From Solitalea koreensis (lineage in GTDB: Bacteria > Bacteroidota > Bacteroidia > Sphingobacteriales > Sphingobacteriaceae), in NCBI RefSeq assembly GCF_900182575.1, contig NZ_FXSZ01000005.1:1-64000 (forward strand): a stretch of DNA of 64,000 nucleotides, given 5' to 3'. Below the pieces are notes generated by a model. That model was not told the DNA's origin, did no database searches, and saw nothing but the letters and a program-made list of their open reading frames with translations. Shown here piece by piece: positions 8,482 to 17,168 of the stretch; position 1 is the first letter of the stretch; every line of letters starts with the position of its first letter. Position numbers and translations under genes: made by a program.

Positions 8482-8554
8482 GGTGATATAGCTCAGCTGG
8501 TAGAGCAATGGACTGAAAATCCATGTGTCGCTGGTTCGAACCCGGCTATCACCA
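8482..8554 (+). tRNA. tRNA-Phe (GAA), copy 2
   Basis: Identical in sequence to the first copy, with the same anticodon GAA and no encoded CCA. The 46-bp spacer between copies has no own promoter match, so both are probably processed from one transcript that ends at the hairpin just downstream. Confidence 0.97.
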
Positions 8555-8563
8555 CATAAAATC

Positions 8564-8592
8564 AAAGCCAGTTCTATTGAACTGGCTTTTTT
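8564..8592 (+). terminator. terminator of the tRNA-Phe pair
   Basis: Perfect 11-bp stem AAAGCCAGTTC / GAACTGGCTTT with a TATT loop and a T run, ten bases after the second tRNA. Confidence 0.9.
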
Positions 8593-8623
8593 ATTTTCCC
8601 CTCCAAAGCATTACCTTGAGTTT

Positions 8624-9289
8624 ATGAAAAGACTTGTAATACTATCTACACTTTTTATAGTGCTATGCTCAATGAATAGTTTTAAAACCAAGCGAATTTT
8701 GTTTTTTGGAGATTCTATTACAGAGTTAGGAGTACAACCAGGCGGATTTATTTCGAAAATACAAGAAGCATTATTGACTCAAGGGTTAAGTAAGAAGTAC
8801 GAATTAATAGGCTCAGGTATAAGCGGAAATAAGGTTTATGATTTGTATTTACGATTAGAAAATGATGTTTTAGCTAAACAACCTGATGTAGTGATTATTT
8901 GGGTAGGTGTTAACGATGTGTGGCACAAGCAAATGTTTGGAACAGGAACCGATCCCGGAAAATTTCAGGTTTTTTACCAGGTTCTCATCGATAAAATAAA
9001 GGATAAAGGAGCAGAAGTGGTGTTATGTACTCCGGCCGTAATTGGAGAAAAAACAGATTTTTCAAATCCGCAGGATGGCGATTTAAATCAATATGCCAAG
9101 CTTATCAGAGAACTAGCGCATAAAAATAATTGTGAAATTTGTGATTTTAGATCTCTGTTTCTGGAGTATAATAAAGTGAACAACACATCTAATGCTGAAT
9201 GGGGTATTCTAACAAAAGATCGCGTACATCTGAATAATACGGGGAATGAACTTGTTGCAAAAGAATTAATGAAGGTTTTACAATTATAA
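8624..9289 (+). CDS. SGNH/GDSL-type hydrolase (probable secreted esterase)
   Basis: A 221-residue esterase-fold protein with an N-terminal hydrophobic signal (about residues 1-18). SGNH blocks are all visible: FFGDSITE with nucleophile Ser31, the Gly of block II (GSGISGNKVYD), WVGVNDVW with the block III Asn, and DRVHLNNTG with Asp199 and His202. Such enzymes often remove acetyl groups from sugars. I start at the ATG 32 bp after the tRNA terminator, because a longer reading frame runs back into the tRNA. It leads into a LacI-type regulator and a sugar locus, so a carbohydrate ester is the likely substrate (inference). Confidence 0.88.
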   Translation: MKRLVILSTLFIVLCSMNSFKTKRILFFGDSITELGVQPGGFISKIQEALLTQGLSKKYELIGSGISGNKVYDLYLRLENDVLAKQPDVVIIWVGVNDVWHKQMFGTGTDPGKFQVFYQVLIDKIKDKGAEVVLCTPAVIGEKTDFSNPQDGDLNQYAKLIRELAHKNNCEICDFRSLFLEYNKVNNTSNAEWGILTKDRVHLNNTGNELVAKELMKVLQL

Positions 9290-9330
9290 AATCGCTATGT
9301 TTAGCTACTCAATTTCGGAGAGTGAAGAAT

Positions 9331-10359
9331 ATGAAACGAGAGAAACCACCTACCATTAAGGAAATAGCTAAAAAACTTAAGATTTCAACTTCCACTGTTT
9401 CCAGGGCATTGCATAATCACCCAAGTATTGGATATATAACCACTCTTAGGGTTCATAAAATGGCTGAGGAGTTAAATTATCAACCCAATCAAACAGCTAT
9501 TTCTTTTAAGCAGAGAAAAACATATACCATTGGTGTTTTATTGCCAAATCTTTCTGAAGCTTTTTTCTCTACCGCAATTAGTGGAATCGAAGAGTTTGCC
9601 GAACAACAGAAATATAATGTATTAATGGGGCAATCGTTGGATGATCCGGAGCGTGAGAAAAGAGTGCTAGAAACGATGAAGACACATCGGGTAGATGGTA
9701 TGATCGTATCTATAAGCAAGAACACGGATAATTACGATCATTTTGATCAGCTTAAAAAAGTTAATATTCCTATTGTTTTCTTTGATCGAATTCCTGAAAA
9801 AAATGATATCCATTATACCGCTTGCAATCTGGAATTAGGTCTGATTAATGCAATGGTCATGCTGGTTAAACGCGGGCACACAAAAATTGCCTTAATAAAT
9901 GGGCCTGAAAAATTATTGGCCAGTAACCAGCGGTTAGAAGCGTATAAAAAAGGACTCGATGAAAATAATATTGAAGTAGATAAACGATTTATCGTATCAT
10001 CTGATCTTTCAAAGGAGGGGAATCAAAAAGCAATGAAAAAATTGCTTGCATTAAAGTCAAGGCCAACAGCTGTTATCACTTTTAATGATTACCTGGCATT
10101 AGACGCTATGGCTGTAGCGAAAGAAAATCAGTTAGTTATTAATGAGGATATCAGTTTTGTAAGCTTTGCTAATTTGCCAATTTGGGCTTATATGGATAGT
10201 AGGCCATTGGCCTCTATTGAACAATTTCCATTCAAGCAGGGAGAAAAAGCAGCAGAGATTTTGTTTTCAATATTGAAAGAAAGCTCTAATGAAGAGTCAA
10301 TAGAGCTTTCCGAATATCAGCAAGTAATTTTTGATTCAGAATTAGTTACACATGGGTAG
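9331..10359 (+). CDS. LacI/GalR family transcriptional regulator
   Basis: A 342-residue repressor-type regulator. The N-terminal HTH (TIKEIAKKLKISTSTVSRAL, about residues 6-26) and hinge helix (YQPNQTAISFKQRK) bind DNA; the rest is the periplasmic-binding-like sensor (TYTIGVLLPNLSEAFF through the C-terminus) for a sugar ligand. I start at the ATG with GGAG ten bases upstream rather than the in-frame GTG 9 bp before. It sits 41 bp after the SGNH hydrolase gene. The two CAAACGTTTG operators before the GH109 gene have the CG-centred form this family recognises, so they are its likely targets. Confidence 0.93.
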   Translation: MKREKPPTIKEIAKKLKISTSTVSRALHNHPSIGYITTLRVHKMAEELNYQPNQTAISFKQRKTYTIGVLLPNLSEAFFSTAISGIEEFAEQQKYNVLMGQSLDDPEREKRVLETMKTHRVDGMIVSISKNTDNYDHFDQLKKVNIPIVFFDRIPEKNDIHYTACNLELGLINAMVMLVKRGHTKIALINGPEKLLASNQRLEAYKKGLDENNIEVDKRFIVSSDLSKEGNQKAMKKLLALKSRPTAVITFNDYLALDAMAVAKENQLVINEDISFVSFANLPIWAYMDSRPLASIEQFPFKQGEKAAEILFSILKESSNEESIELSEYQQVIFDSELVTHG

Positions 10360-10363
10360 TGTA

Positions 10364-11689
10364 TTAATTTGTAGGTAAGCTGTTAAAATCAATTTCGGGT
10401 TGTTTTCCATCTTTTTGATTGCAGGTAAAGTATTGATCCAATGGAATATAATTGCTGAAAAAACCGCAGTTTTTTAAGTAAAACGTAGAATTGCTATTAC
10501 TTAAACCTCCTGCATAATCCTTGCGGTATTCTTTTCTGGCAGTTGCGTCTCCAGTAAAGCGAGCTTGGGTTATCTGATGCCATTTTCCAGTGGTATCGCA
10601 CACCCATTGATTGCCATAGTTAGCTTCACGTGTAATGGTACCATTATTAGGATCAAAGTTTTCAAGAAAAGAATGCAATCCTTTTAAATAAGTATGTGTG
10701 CTCGGGCGTTTAAAACTGGCGATCAACGTCCATTTTGCTTGATTCGGATCAAAAAAATACGAAGTATAAACGGTGTTATTTTGATCAACAGGTTTCGCTT
10801 GGGTTAAAAATTTATAAGTAGTTCCTGCTTGCCAATTATAAACCAAATAGCTTTGCCCTCCGGATCCTTCAGCTCCAAACTCCCCTGATCTAACATTACC
10901 CCCCTTGTTTAATAGTTTAATTTTCAGACTATCCGGGATGCTTTTTGGATCATCGGTTTTAAAAGGACTCCAAACCGAAAACAAAATTCTTCTTTCTTTT
11001 TCAGAGTTTACCTGAATGCCAAAATAACCTTCTTTAAAGCCATTAGCCATATAATATGAGCCAATGGGATCTTTGCCTTTCGGAACTGTAATTTCGTTAT
11101 AAAACCATTCAATATTGTTTTTAACCTCCTCAGGGAGCATATAGCTTAAATGGACTGATGGGCCGCGGTGTCCCCAATAGAAATAATTGTCATTGTTGTT
11201 TTTTACATAAGCAGTTTCGTCGTCGCTCGTAAGCCCTTCAAGTATAATATCCGAAACCTCAGCAAAAGTATCACCCGTTTTTGAAATGCCTTGCAGGTCA
11301 ATTTGCTTATATCCGGCTTCTTTAATCTCAATATTTCCGGTATTTAGGGTTTGAAACTCTTTGTTATCGGCCACAATCATGAATGCCGAGTTCAAAGCTG
11401 AAACCTTTATTTTGCTTTTACCTTGATTCACTTTTAGTTTGAAGGAAAGCGCAACATTACAAGGTTTTTTGAAATAGATATAGGTATGAATTATGTCATT
11501 TGGCGATTTCCAATTTGTAACACCATGCATATTCATCAATGCTTTGATTTCCTTCCCATTTTGAATCCACGAATTTCCACCTAATGGGACAATAATTTGC
11601 TTATTTTCAGCGAAAGTAGGGTGGGCTTTTGTTAGGCAAATTGCTAAGCAAAGTAATGCAGAAAAGAATATTTTTCTATTAATTGTCAT
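10364..11689 (-). CDS. DUF5077/DUF3472 domain secreted protein
   Basis: A 441-residue secreted protein with a signal peptide (about residues 1-27). The first part (about 30-165, IIVPLGGNSWIQNGKEIK) resembles the DUF5077 carbohydrate-binding-like fold, and the second (about 165-425, YFYWGHRGPSVHLSYMLP) resembles DUF3472. Both families recur in polysaccharide loci of Bacteroidota; the activity is not established. It converges with the LacI gene (4 bp apart) and lies downstream of GH109, but a hairpin separates the two. Confidence 0.85.
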   Translation of the reverse strand: MTINRKIFFSALLCLAICLTKAHPTFAENKQIIVPLGGNSWIQNGKEIKALMNMHGVTNWKSPNDIIHTYIYFKKPCNVALSFKLKVNQGKSKIKVSALNSAFMIVADNKEFQTLNTGNIEIKEAGYKQIDLQGISKTGDTFAEVSDIILEGLTSDDETAYVKNNNDNYFYWGHRGPSVHLSYMLPEEVKNNIEWFYNEITVPKGKDPIGSYYMANGFKEGYFGIQVNSEKERRILFSVWSPFKTDDPKSIPDSLKIKLLNKGGNVRSGEFGAEGSGGQSYLVYNWQAGTTYKFLTQAKPVDQNNTVYTSYFFDPNQAKWTLIASFKRPSTHTYLKGLHSFLENFDPNNGTITREANYGNQWVCDTTGKWHQITQARFTGDATARKEYRKDYAGGLSNSNSTFYLKNCGFFSNYIPLDQYFTCNQKDGKQPEIDFNSLPTN

Positions 11690-11723
11690 AAATGAAGTTG
11701 AATTTTTGAAAGTGAGAAATAAA

Positions 11724-11755
11724 AAATAAGGTATTCATTTTTGAATACCTTATTT
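11724..11755 (-). terminator. terminator after the GH109 gene
   Basis: Fourteen-bp stem AAATAAGGTATTCA / TGAATACCTTATTT with a TTTT loop, just past the GH109 stop on the minus strand, followed by a T-rich stretch on that strand. Confidence 0.8.
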
Positions 11756-11764
11756 AAATGTTGA

Positions 11765-13114
11765 TTAAAAACCGCTATCGTCGAGTGCGAATATGTTTTC
11801 TCTGTTTTGCCATTTACCGCGCGTAAAGTCTGGGAACTCTTGCGGTTTATTACCTTCAGCAAGTGATTTCTCCGAAAGAGGTGTTATTACGCTCATGGTT
11901 ACTGAATCGTATACGTCAATTGGTGTTTGTTTTTTCTGTTTTACAGCTTCTACAAATGCATTGAACACGAACCAATCCATGCCCCCATGGCCGGCACCTT
12001 CAGCCTTTTCCTCATATTTTTTCCAAAGTGGGTGATCGTATTTTTCGAACCACTCTTTAGATGAATCCCATTGATCATGATTTTTAGATTGATGTTCGAT
12101 GTAAACCGATTTACTCACATCCATCCAGATTCCTTTTGTTCCCTGGACTCTAAAACCTAATGAATAGGGGCGAGGTAAGTGGGTGTCGTGACTTAGCATT
12201 ACAGTTTCGCCATTGGCGCAATTAATCATCGTAGTAATAACATCACCATTTTTATAATTGAGTTTTGCTGCAGGATTACCCGGTTCGAGCTCTTCAACAT
12301 AATTACCTAAACCTTTAGCTTTTGATGCAAATGATACCAAATTGGTAAAACGATTTCCACGATTGATATTTGCATACTGCATTACAGGACCTGCTCCATG
12401 CGTCGGGTAGATGTCGCCATTGCGTTCAATGTTGAATTTGGTACGCCACTGAGCTTCACTAATTGCATCAGGGCCATATTTTACACCCTTCCCATAATAA
12501 TTTTTCCCATCGTTGAATAAAACGTGTCGAAGGTCATGTTGGTAGCCTCCTTCCAAATGAAGGATTTCTCCAAAAACACCTTGGCGCACCATATTCAATG
12601 CAGCCAATACATCTCTACGATAGCAAACATTTTCAAGGGTCATATATGGCATACCCGTTTTTTCAGAAGTGTTTACAATATCCCAGTGATCTTGAACTGT
12701 AAGTCCGGCTATTACCTCACAACCTACATACTTACCGGCTTTCATCGCATGGATAGCTTGATCCTTATGAAATTGCCAAGGAGTTGCAATAATTACAGCA
12801 TCTATATCCTTTCGATCTATTAATTTTTTATAGGCATCTACTCCACCAGTATATTCCTGAGGAAGTTTTTTGCCTGCTGCATTGAATAGAGCACGGCAGC
12901 CTTTTAATGCCCATTCTTGCGTATCGCACACCGCAACAATTTCTACATCATCACGAAGTAAACCTTCTTGAATATGGTTTTGTCCCCTAGCTCCAACACC
13001 AATGTATCCCAACCTTACTTTATCGCCATTTTTTGCAAATAAGATCCCTGAGGGCAGGATGGTGACTCCTGCAGCAACAAGGGCAGTGTTCTTTATAAAA
13101 TCTCTACGTAACAT
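11765..13114 (-). CDS. Gfo/Idh/MocA family protein, GH109-type (alpha-N-acetylgalactosaminidase-like)
   Basis: A 449-residue protein with a Tat-type start (LRRDFIKNTALVAAG, residues 2-16) and an NAD-binding Rossmann domain (LGYIGVGARGQNHI, DIEAVCDTQ-like). Length, Tat signal and the blocks GGYQHDLR, YPTHGAGPVMQ and GHGGMDWFV fit glycoside hydrolase family 109, which cleaves alpha-GalNAc by an NAD-dependent redox mechanism. Other Gfo/Idh/MocA relatives oxidise sugars instead, so the exact activity is inferred. It has two tandem LacI-type operators upstream, and a kinase of the N-acetylhexosamine type is divergent from it, which supports a role in amino-sugar release. Confidence 0.85.
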   Translation of the reverse strand: MLRRDFIKNTALVAAGVTILPSGILFAKNGDKVRLGYIGVGARGQNHIQEGLLRDDVEIVAVCDTQEWALKGCRALFNAAGKKLPQEYTGGVDAYKKLIDRKDIDAVIIATPWQFHKDQAIHAMKAGKYVGCEVIAGLTVQDHWDIVNTSEKTGMPYMTLENVCYRRDVLAALNMVRQGVFGEILHLEGGYQHDLRHVLFNDGKNYYGKGVKYGPDAISEAQWRTKFNIERNGDIYPTHGAGPVMQYANINRGNRFTNLVSFASKAKGLGNYVEELEPGNPAAKLNYKNGDVITTMINCANGETVMLSHDTHLPRPYSLGFRVQGTKGIWMDVSKSVYIEHQSKNHDQWDSSKEWFEKYDHPLWKKYEEKAEGAGHGGMDWFVFNAFVEAVKQKKQTPIDVYDSVTMSVITPLSEKSLAEGNKPQEFPDFTRGKWQNRENIFALDDSGF

Positions 13115-13160
13115 ATAGTTTTTTGTTTTGAGTTTAAGTCTTAGCGAATACGCTTAAAAG

Positions 13161-13168
13161 CAAACATA
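13161..13168 (-). promoter_or_regulatory. promoter -7 element for the GH109 gene
   Basis: CAAACATA on the + strand reads TATGTTTG on the minus strand, a match to TAnnTTTG, 46 bp before the start codon. The nearest TTTG upstream lies inside the first operator, at a longer spacing than usual (26 bp). Confidence 0.55.
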
Positions 13169-13191
13169 TTAAAATGTGCTAAAAAAAAAAT

Positions 13192-13206
13192 ACGCAAACG
13201 TTTGTT
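13192..13206. promoter_or_regulatory. LacI/PurR-type operator, site 1
   Basis: ACGCAAACGTTTGTT with the perfect palindrome CAAACGTTTG (13195-13204) and CG centre, the form bound by LacI-family repressors such as PurR. It lies just upstream of the -7 box of the GH109 gene. Confidence 0.8.
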
Positions 13207-13222
13207 TAAAAAAATAAAAATT

Positions 13223-13237
13223 ACGCAAACGTTTGTG
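13223..13237. promoter_or_regulatory. LacI/PurR-type operator, site 2
   Basis: ACGCAAACGTTTGTG with the same perfect CAAACGTTTG core (13226-13235). Its centre is exactly 31 bp from site 1, about three turns of the helix, so two dimers would sit on the same face. Confidence 0.8.
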
Positions 13238-13415
13238 TTGTGTTTGTACGCTTGCAGGTTTAAATCAAAGTTGCATATTAGCCTCAAGTTCGTGGGAAGA
13301 TTTACGTGCTTTTACGCGAAATATGAAATATTGTATTTATAAGGCTCCCTATTTTTTTCGAAGAAGTGGGGAATTGTAATGCACACATTATTAGCAATTA
13401 AATCATTTTACTTTT

Positions 13416-14531
13416 ATGATTCAGAGTAGTATAGAGGTATTTAATATTGAAAAGATCATTTTTGAATTTTCTATCCAAGGAAGTATATCATTAATTAAAC
13501 CTTATGGTTCAGGTCATATCAATGATACTTATTTCCTTAAAAATCAAAATTCTGATTATCCGGATTATCTTTTGCAGCGCATCAATCATCATATCTTTAA
13601 AGATGTGCCTGCTTTAATGCAAAATGTTCAACGGGTTATCGATCATCTTCGCTCAAAATTGATTAACGACAAGGAAGTAATGACCATCGTTCCCTTAAAA
13701 AGTGGAATGTTATATCATGAAGATGAACAAGGGAATTTTTGGCGGATGTATCATTATCTTCCAAATACCAAAAGCTATGATTTGCTTGAAAATGAACATC
13801 AAGCTTACGAGGGCGGGAAAGCCTTTGGCAGATTTCAAGCACTCCTGGCTGACATGGATGCATCATTACTTCAAGAAACCATTCCGAATTTCCACAATAT
13901 TGAAATGCGTTTAGAGTGTTTTCATCAGTCGTTAACAGAGGATGCTGTGGGAAGAAAAAGTGAAGTTGGTAATGAAATAGCTTACATTGTTGAAAGGGAA
14001 GAAGGCATGAAAAAGCTGTTGAATTTAGGAAAAAGAGGTGTGTTGCCACTTCGCATTACGCATAACGATACCAAATTTAATAACGTGCTGCTTGATAGTA
14101 ATGATAAGGCACAATGCGTAATTGATTTAGATACTGTAATGCCGGGGTATGTAGCTTATGATTTTGGAGATGCAATTCGTACAATTATTAATACCGCTTC
14201 AGAGGATGAAAAAGATTTAAACAAGATTCAACTTAATATCAAATTATTTGAAGCTTACACCAAAGGGTATTTTGAGGAGGCTGGTACTATGCTAACCTCT
14301 GCTGAAATTGAATCTTTAATAATGGGAGTTTTGCTATTCCCTTATATGCAGGCTGTTCGGTTTTTAACGGATTATATTGATGGAGATACCTATTATAAAA
14401 TAGCATTTGAAAAGCATAATCTTCAGCGTGCTCGTGCTCAGCTTCAGTTATTGCTAAAAATGGAAGAGCAGGAGGATGCCTTAAATGAGATCATACAGGA
14501 GAAGGCTGGCTATTATCTATCCAAATTATAA
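13416..14531 (+). CDS. APH-family sugar kinase, N-acetylhexosamine 1-kinase (NahK)-like
   Basis: A 371-residue phosphotransferase of the aminoglycoside-kinase fold. The N-terminus GSGHINDTYFLK and LLQRINHHIFKDVPALMQN match the start of NahK from bifidobacteria, which phosphorylates GlcNAc/GalNAc at C1. The catalytic loop THNDTKFNNVLLD has Asp218, and VIDLDTVMPG supplies the metal-binding Asp237/Asp239. Relatives in Bacteroidota are often misnamed mucin-desulfating sulfatase. Divergent from the GH109 gene, it would act on the sugar that enzyme frees. Its end overlaps the tdk end by 19 bp, tail to tail. Confidence 0.85.
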   Translation: MIQSSIEVFNIEKIIFEFSIQGSISLIKPYGSGHINDTYFLKNQNSDYPDYLLQRINHHIFKDVPALMQNVQRVIDHLRSKLINDKEVMTIVPLKSGMLYHEDEQGNFWRMYHYLPNTKSYDLLENEHQAYEGGKAFGRFQALLADMDASLLQETIPNFHNIEMRLECFHQSLTEDAVGRKSEVGNEIAYIVEREEGMKKLLNLGKRGVLPLRITHNDTKFNNVLLDSNDKAQCVIDLDTVMPGYVAYDFGDAIRTIINTASEDEKDLNKIQLNIKLFEAYTKGYFEEAGTMLTSAEIESLIMGVLLFPYMQAVRFLTDYIDGDTYYKIAFEKHNLQRARAQLQLLLKMEEQEDALNEIIQEKAGYYLSKL

Positions 14532-15091
14532 CAGGTTCTGCATCGTGGTTCGTAACTTTCTTTTTCTCCTAGTAAAAACTGCTCTTTACTAGGAATTAAT
14601 CGAAAGGAGTGTGTAGCGGAGACCCCGCATCGCACACATATGGCCGTTATTTTAGTAATAAACTCAGCTTTGGCCATCAATTGAGGCATCGGTCCAAAGG
14701 GTTTAGCCTGGAAATCCATATCTAAACCGGCGGCAATAACCCGAATGCCTTTATTGGCTAGCTGTTCACATACATGAGGTAGTTCATCATCAAAGAATTG
14801 AGCTTCGTCGATGCCTACTACCTGCACATTGCTACCCAAAAGTAGGATAGAAGAGGCATTTTCAATAGGACTGGATGGTATAGAATTTAAATCATGTGAA
14901 ACAATTGCAGTGGCATCATATCGGGTATCGGTGGCTGGTTTAAATATTTCAACCTTCAATTTTGCTATTTGGGCACGACGCAACCGTCGAATTAGTTCTT
15001 CCGTTTTTCCTGAAAACATAGGCCCGCAAATTACTTCTATACTGCCTCTCAATAAATTGGGCGTACGTTCAAAATGGTCGTTATACATCAA
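14513..15091 (-). CDS. tdk: thymidine kinase (type II)
   Basis: Salvages thymidine to dTMP with ATP. The 192-residue protein has the P-loop GPMFSGKTEELIRRLRR (Lys29 in GKT), the EAQFFDDEL block with the catalytic Glu, the FKPATDTRYD segment, and zinc-binding pairs CVRC and CRTC near the C-terminus, as in type II (TK1-like) enzymes. It converges with the kinase gene and overlaps its end. Confidence 0.96.
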   Translation of the reverse strand: MMYNDHFERTPNLLRGSIEVICGPMFSGKTEELIRRLRRAQIAKLKVEIFKPATDTRYDATAIVSHDLNSIPSSPIENASSILLLGSNVQVVGIDEAQFFDDELPHVCEQLANKGIRVIAAGLDMDFQAKPFGPMPQLMAKAEFITKITAICVRCGVSATHSFRLIPSKEQFLLGEKESYEPRCRTCYNLDR

Positions 15092-15133
15092 TTAATTCGA
15101 ATAATGAGCCAAACTAATATCTACATTAATTAT

Positions 15134-15141
15134 TATTTTTG
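15134..15141 (+). promoter_or_regulatory. possible -7 element for the unknown gene at 15185
   Basis: TATTTTTG fits TAnnTTTG and lies 43 bp before the start codon; no -33 TTTG is visible at the right spacing. Confidence 0.4.
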
Positions 15142-15184
15142 ACATGATTGTTGAAAGAAATTCGTTCAAGTATAAATAGGCGTC

Positions 15185-15907
15185 ATGACTAAAGAAAATA
15201 TTATAGAAAAGATCGGTTCCGTTTTAATGGAGTTGCGAAATGAGTATGTAACTATAAACCAACTACAAGATAAAGTAAGTGAAATTGACCTTGAGTTATT
15301 TGCGGCTAATGCTGTTTACCTTAATCAGCATGTCGATATTCTGAAAAAATTAATAAATCAAGAAACAATAGTAATTGAAAAAGTCAAAGAGGCGGAAGAA
15401 TTAGCATTAAAGGATACCACTAGTTCATTGGTTGACACAGTACAAAATAAGATTGAACCTGAAAGTTTTGTTGCAACTCAAACTTCGGAAATAGACAATT
15501 CAAAAGTCAATTTAGAAAGTAAAGTTTTATCTACTCCTCAAATAATTAACATAGAAACTGTTAGAGCAGAAATCAATTCTCGTTATCAGGATGAAAAAAA
15601 CAGTGTAAACGACAGTTTAGCACAGCTAAAAATAGGGAAACAGCATGTAAATGAATCTGTTCAGAAACAAGTGAAAGATATTAGAGCAGGAATTGGGTTG
15701 AACGAAAAGTTCACTTTTATAAAAACGCTGTTCAATAATGATCAAAAAGCCTATGATCAATCCCTCGATCAAATTAATACACTATCAACCATTAATGAAG
15801 CTCGTACTTTCATTAAAAATGAATTAATGACGGCTTACGAATGGAATAATAAACAAGAAATCGCTGAAAAGTTTTTAACCATTTTGAATAAACGATTTAC
15901 CGGATAA
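15185..15907 (+). CDS. conserved hypothetical coiled-coil-rich protein
   Basis: Not recognised beyond a general Bacteroidota hypothetical. The 240-residue product is helical and charged, with no signal or membrane helix. The start (IIEKIGSVLMELRNEYVTIN) and the middle look coiled-coil; the C-terminal part (FTFIKTLFNNDQKAYDQSLD, AYEWNNKQEIAEKFL) is probably the conserved domain. It lies alone between tdk and the rod operon and its end overlaps rodA by 11 bp, tail to tail. Confidence 0.65.
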   Translation: MTKENIIEKIGSVLMELRNEYVTINQLQDKVSEIDLELFAANAVYLNQHVDILKKLINQETIVIEKVKEAEELALKDTTSSLVDTVQNKIEPESFVATQTSEIDNSKVNLESKVLSTPQIINIETVRAEINSRYQDEKNSVNDSLAQLKIGKQHVNESVQKQVKDIRAGIGLNEKFTFIKTLFNNDQKAYDQSLDQINTLSTINEARTFIKNELMTAYEWNNKQEIAEKFLTILNKRFTG

Positions 15908-17168
15908 TCCCATTTCGATTTGTATCCAGCTTTATCAATACAAACAACAGAATAGTAAAACTCCACAACGAGGAACCTCCATAGCTGATAAATGGTAAAG
16001 GGATGCCAATAACAGGTATAATGCCTATTGTCATCCCCACATTAATAAAAATATGGAAGAAGATGATAGATGCTACTCCATAGCCATATACGCGTGAAAA
16101 TGTAGAGCGCTGGCGTTCTGCCAGTTGAATGATTCGCATTAACAGTGCAGTATATAAACCTAAAACTACAGTTGCCCCAACAAATCCCCATTCCTCACCA
16201 ACGGTACAGAAGATAAAGTCAGTACTTTGTTCCGGCACGAAATCATACTTGGTTTGGGTTCCTTTTAAAAATCCTTTGCCAAGGAACTGACCGGAACCAA
16301 TGGCGATCTTTGATTGGTTGACATTGTAACCTATACCTTTAGGATCTACTTTTCTGCCTAAAAGCAAATCGATACGATCTCGTTGGTGAGGCATTAAAAC
16401 GTTGTTGAATACGTAATTCACACCTGTTACAACTATGATGGAAAGTATAAAACTGGCAATAATCAGAAAATAATACTTTTTAGTTCTGCGGTTATTCCAT
16501 AAGAAGTAAGCGGCAACCAAAGCCAAAGCCGAAAGAATGTAGGCTATAGGCATTAGCAATGCAAGAACAAATAATACTGCAGTACAGAAACCAAAAATTA
16601 AATAAAATGATGGTAACCCTTCTCTATATAAAACCAGAAAGAATGAGAAGAATACTAATGCTGAACCCATATCTGGTTGAAGAAGAATAAGGGCAACAGG
16701 GAAAAAGATAATACTGAATGATTTTAGTTGATCTTTGAAATCGGTTAGTTTGATATTGTTAGAACCCAAAAAGCGCGCTAAAGAAAGGCAAGCTGCTACT
16801 TTTGCAAATTCTGCAGGCTGTAATCTAAAGCTACCGAATTCAAACCATGCACGGTTACCCCCAACCAATTTCCCTACAAATAATACAGCAACCAATAATA
16901 TGATTGTAATTCCGTAAAATCCATACGCTGAGAAATTAAAAAACTTAGAATCAATTAGAAGAATAGCAGTAATGATTATTCCGGAAGTTCCTATCCAAAT
17001 AAGCTGTTTTCCGTAATTTCTTGTAATATCAAATATGCTGCTATGTTCCACATCAAAAACTGCAGCATATATATTGAGCCAGCCAATCAATACCAAAGCA
17101 ATGTAAATGGCAATTGTTGTCCAATCAACATTATAGAACGGACTTGTTTGTTGGCGGTTATTATTCAT
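15897..17168 (-). CDS. rodA: rod shape-determining SEDS glycosyltransferase RodA
   Basis: RodA is the SEDS peptidoglycan polymerase of the elongasome and works with PBP2. The 423-residue protein has about ten membrane helices. Family motifs: GNRAWFEFGSFRLQPAEFAK, the LQPDMGSALVFF block with the essential Asp, PEQSTDFIFCTVGEEWGFVG, and the closing GIPLPFISYGGSSL. It abuts mrdA without a gap and is the last gene of the operon. Confidence 0.97.
   Translation of the reverse strand: MNNNRQQTSPFYNVDWTTIAIYIALVLIGWLNIYAAVFDVEHSSIFDITRNYGKQLIWIGTSGIIITAILLIDSKFFNFSAYGFYGITIILLVAVLFVGKLVGGNRAWFEFGSFRLQPAEFAKVAACLSLARFLGSNNIKLTDFKDQLKSFSIIFFPVALILLQPDMGSALVFFSFFLVLYREGLPSFYLIFGFCTAVLFVLALLMPIAYILSALALVAAYFLWNNRRTKKYYFLIIASFILSIIVVTGVNYVFNNVLMPHQRDRIDLLLGRKVDPKGIGYNVNQSKIAIGSGQFLGKGFLKGTQTKYDFVPEQSTDFIFCTVGEEWGFVGATVVLGLYTALLMRIIQLAERQRSTFSRVYGYGVASIIFFHIFINVGMTIGIIPVIGIPLPFISYGGSSLWSFTILLFVLIKLDTNRNGIIR

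Larger units (their letters stand above)
13115..13415. other. divergent control region of the GH109 and kinase genes
   Basis: No gene seen. It carries two LacI-type operators, a TAnnTTTG box for the minus-strand gene, and about 150 bp of AT-rich sequence before the + strand kinase gene. Confidence 0.6.

Noticed and set aside
8374..8565. Minus-strand reading frame across both tRNAs
   Set aside because: It is the complement of tRNA-Phe genes.
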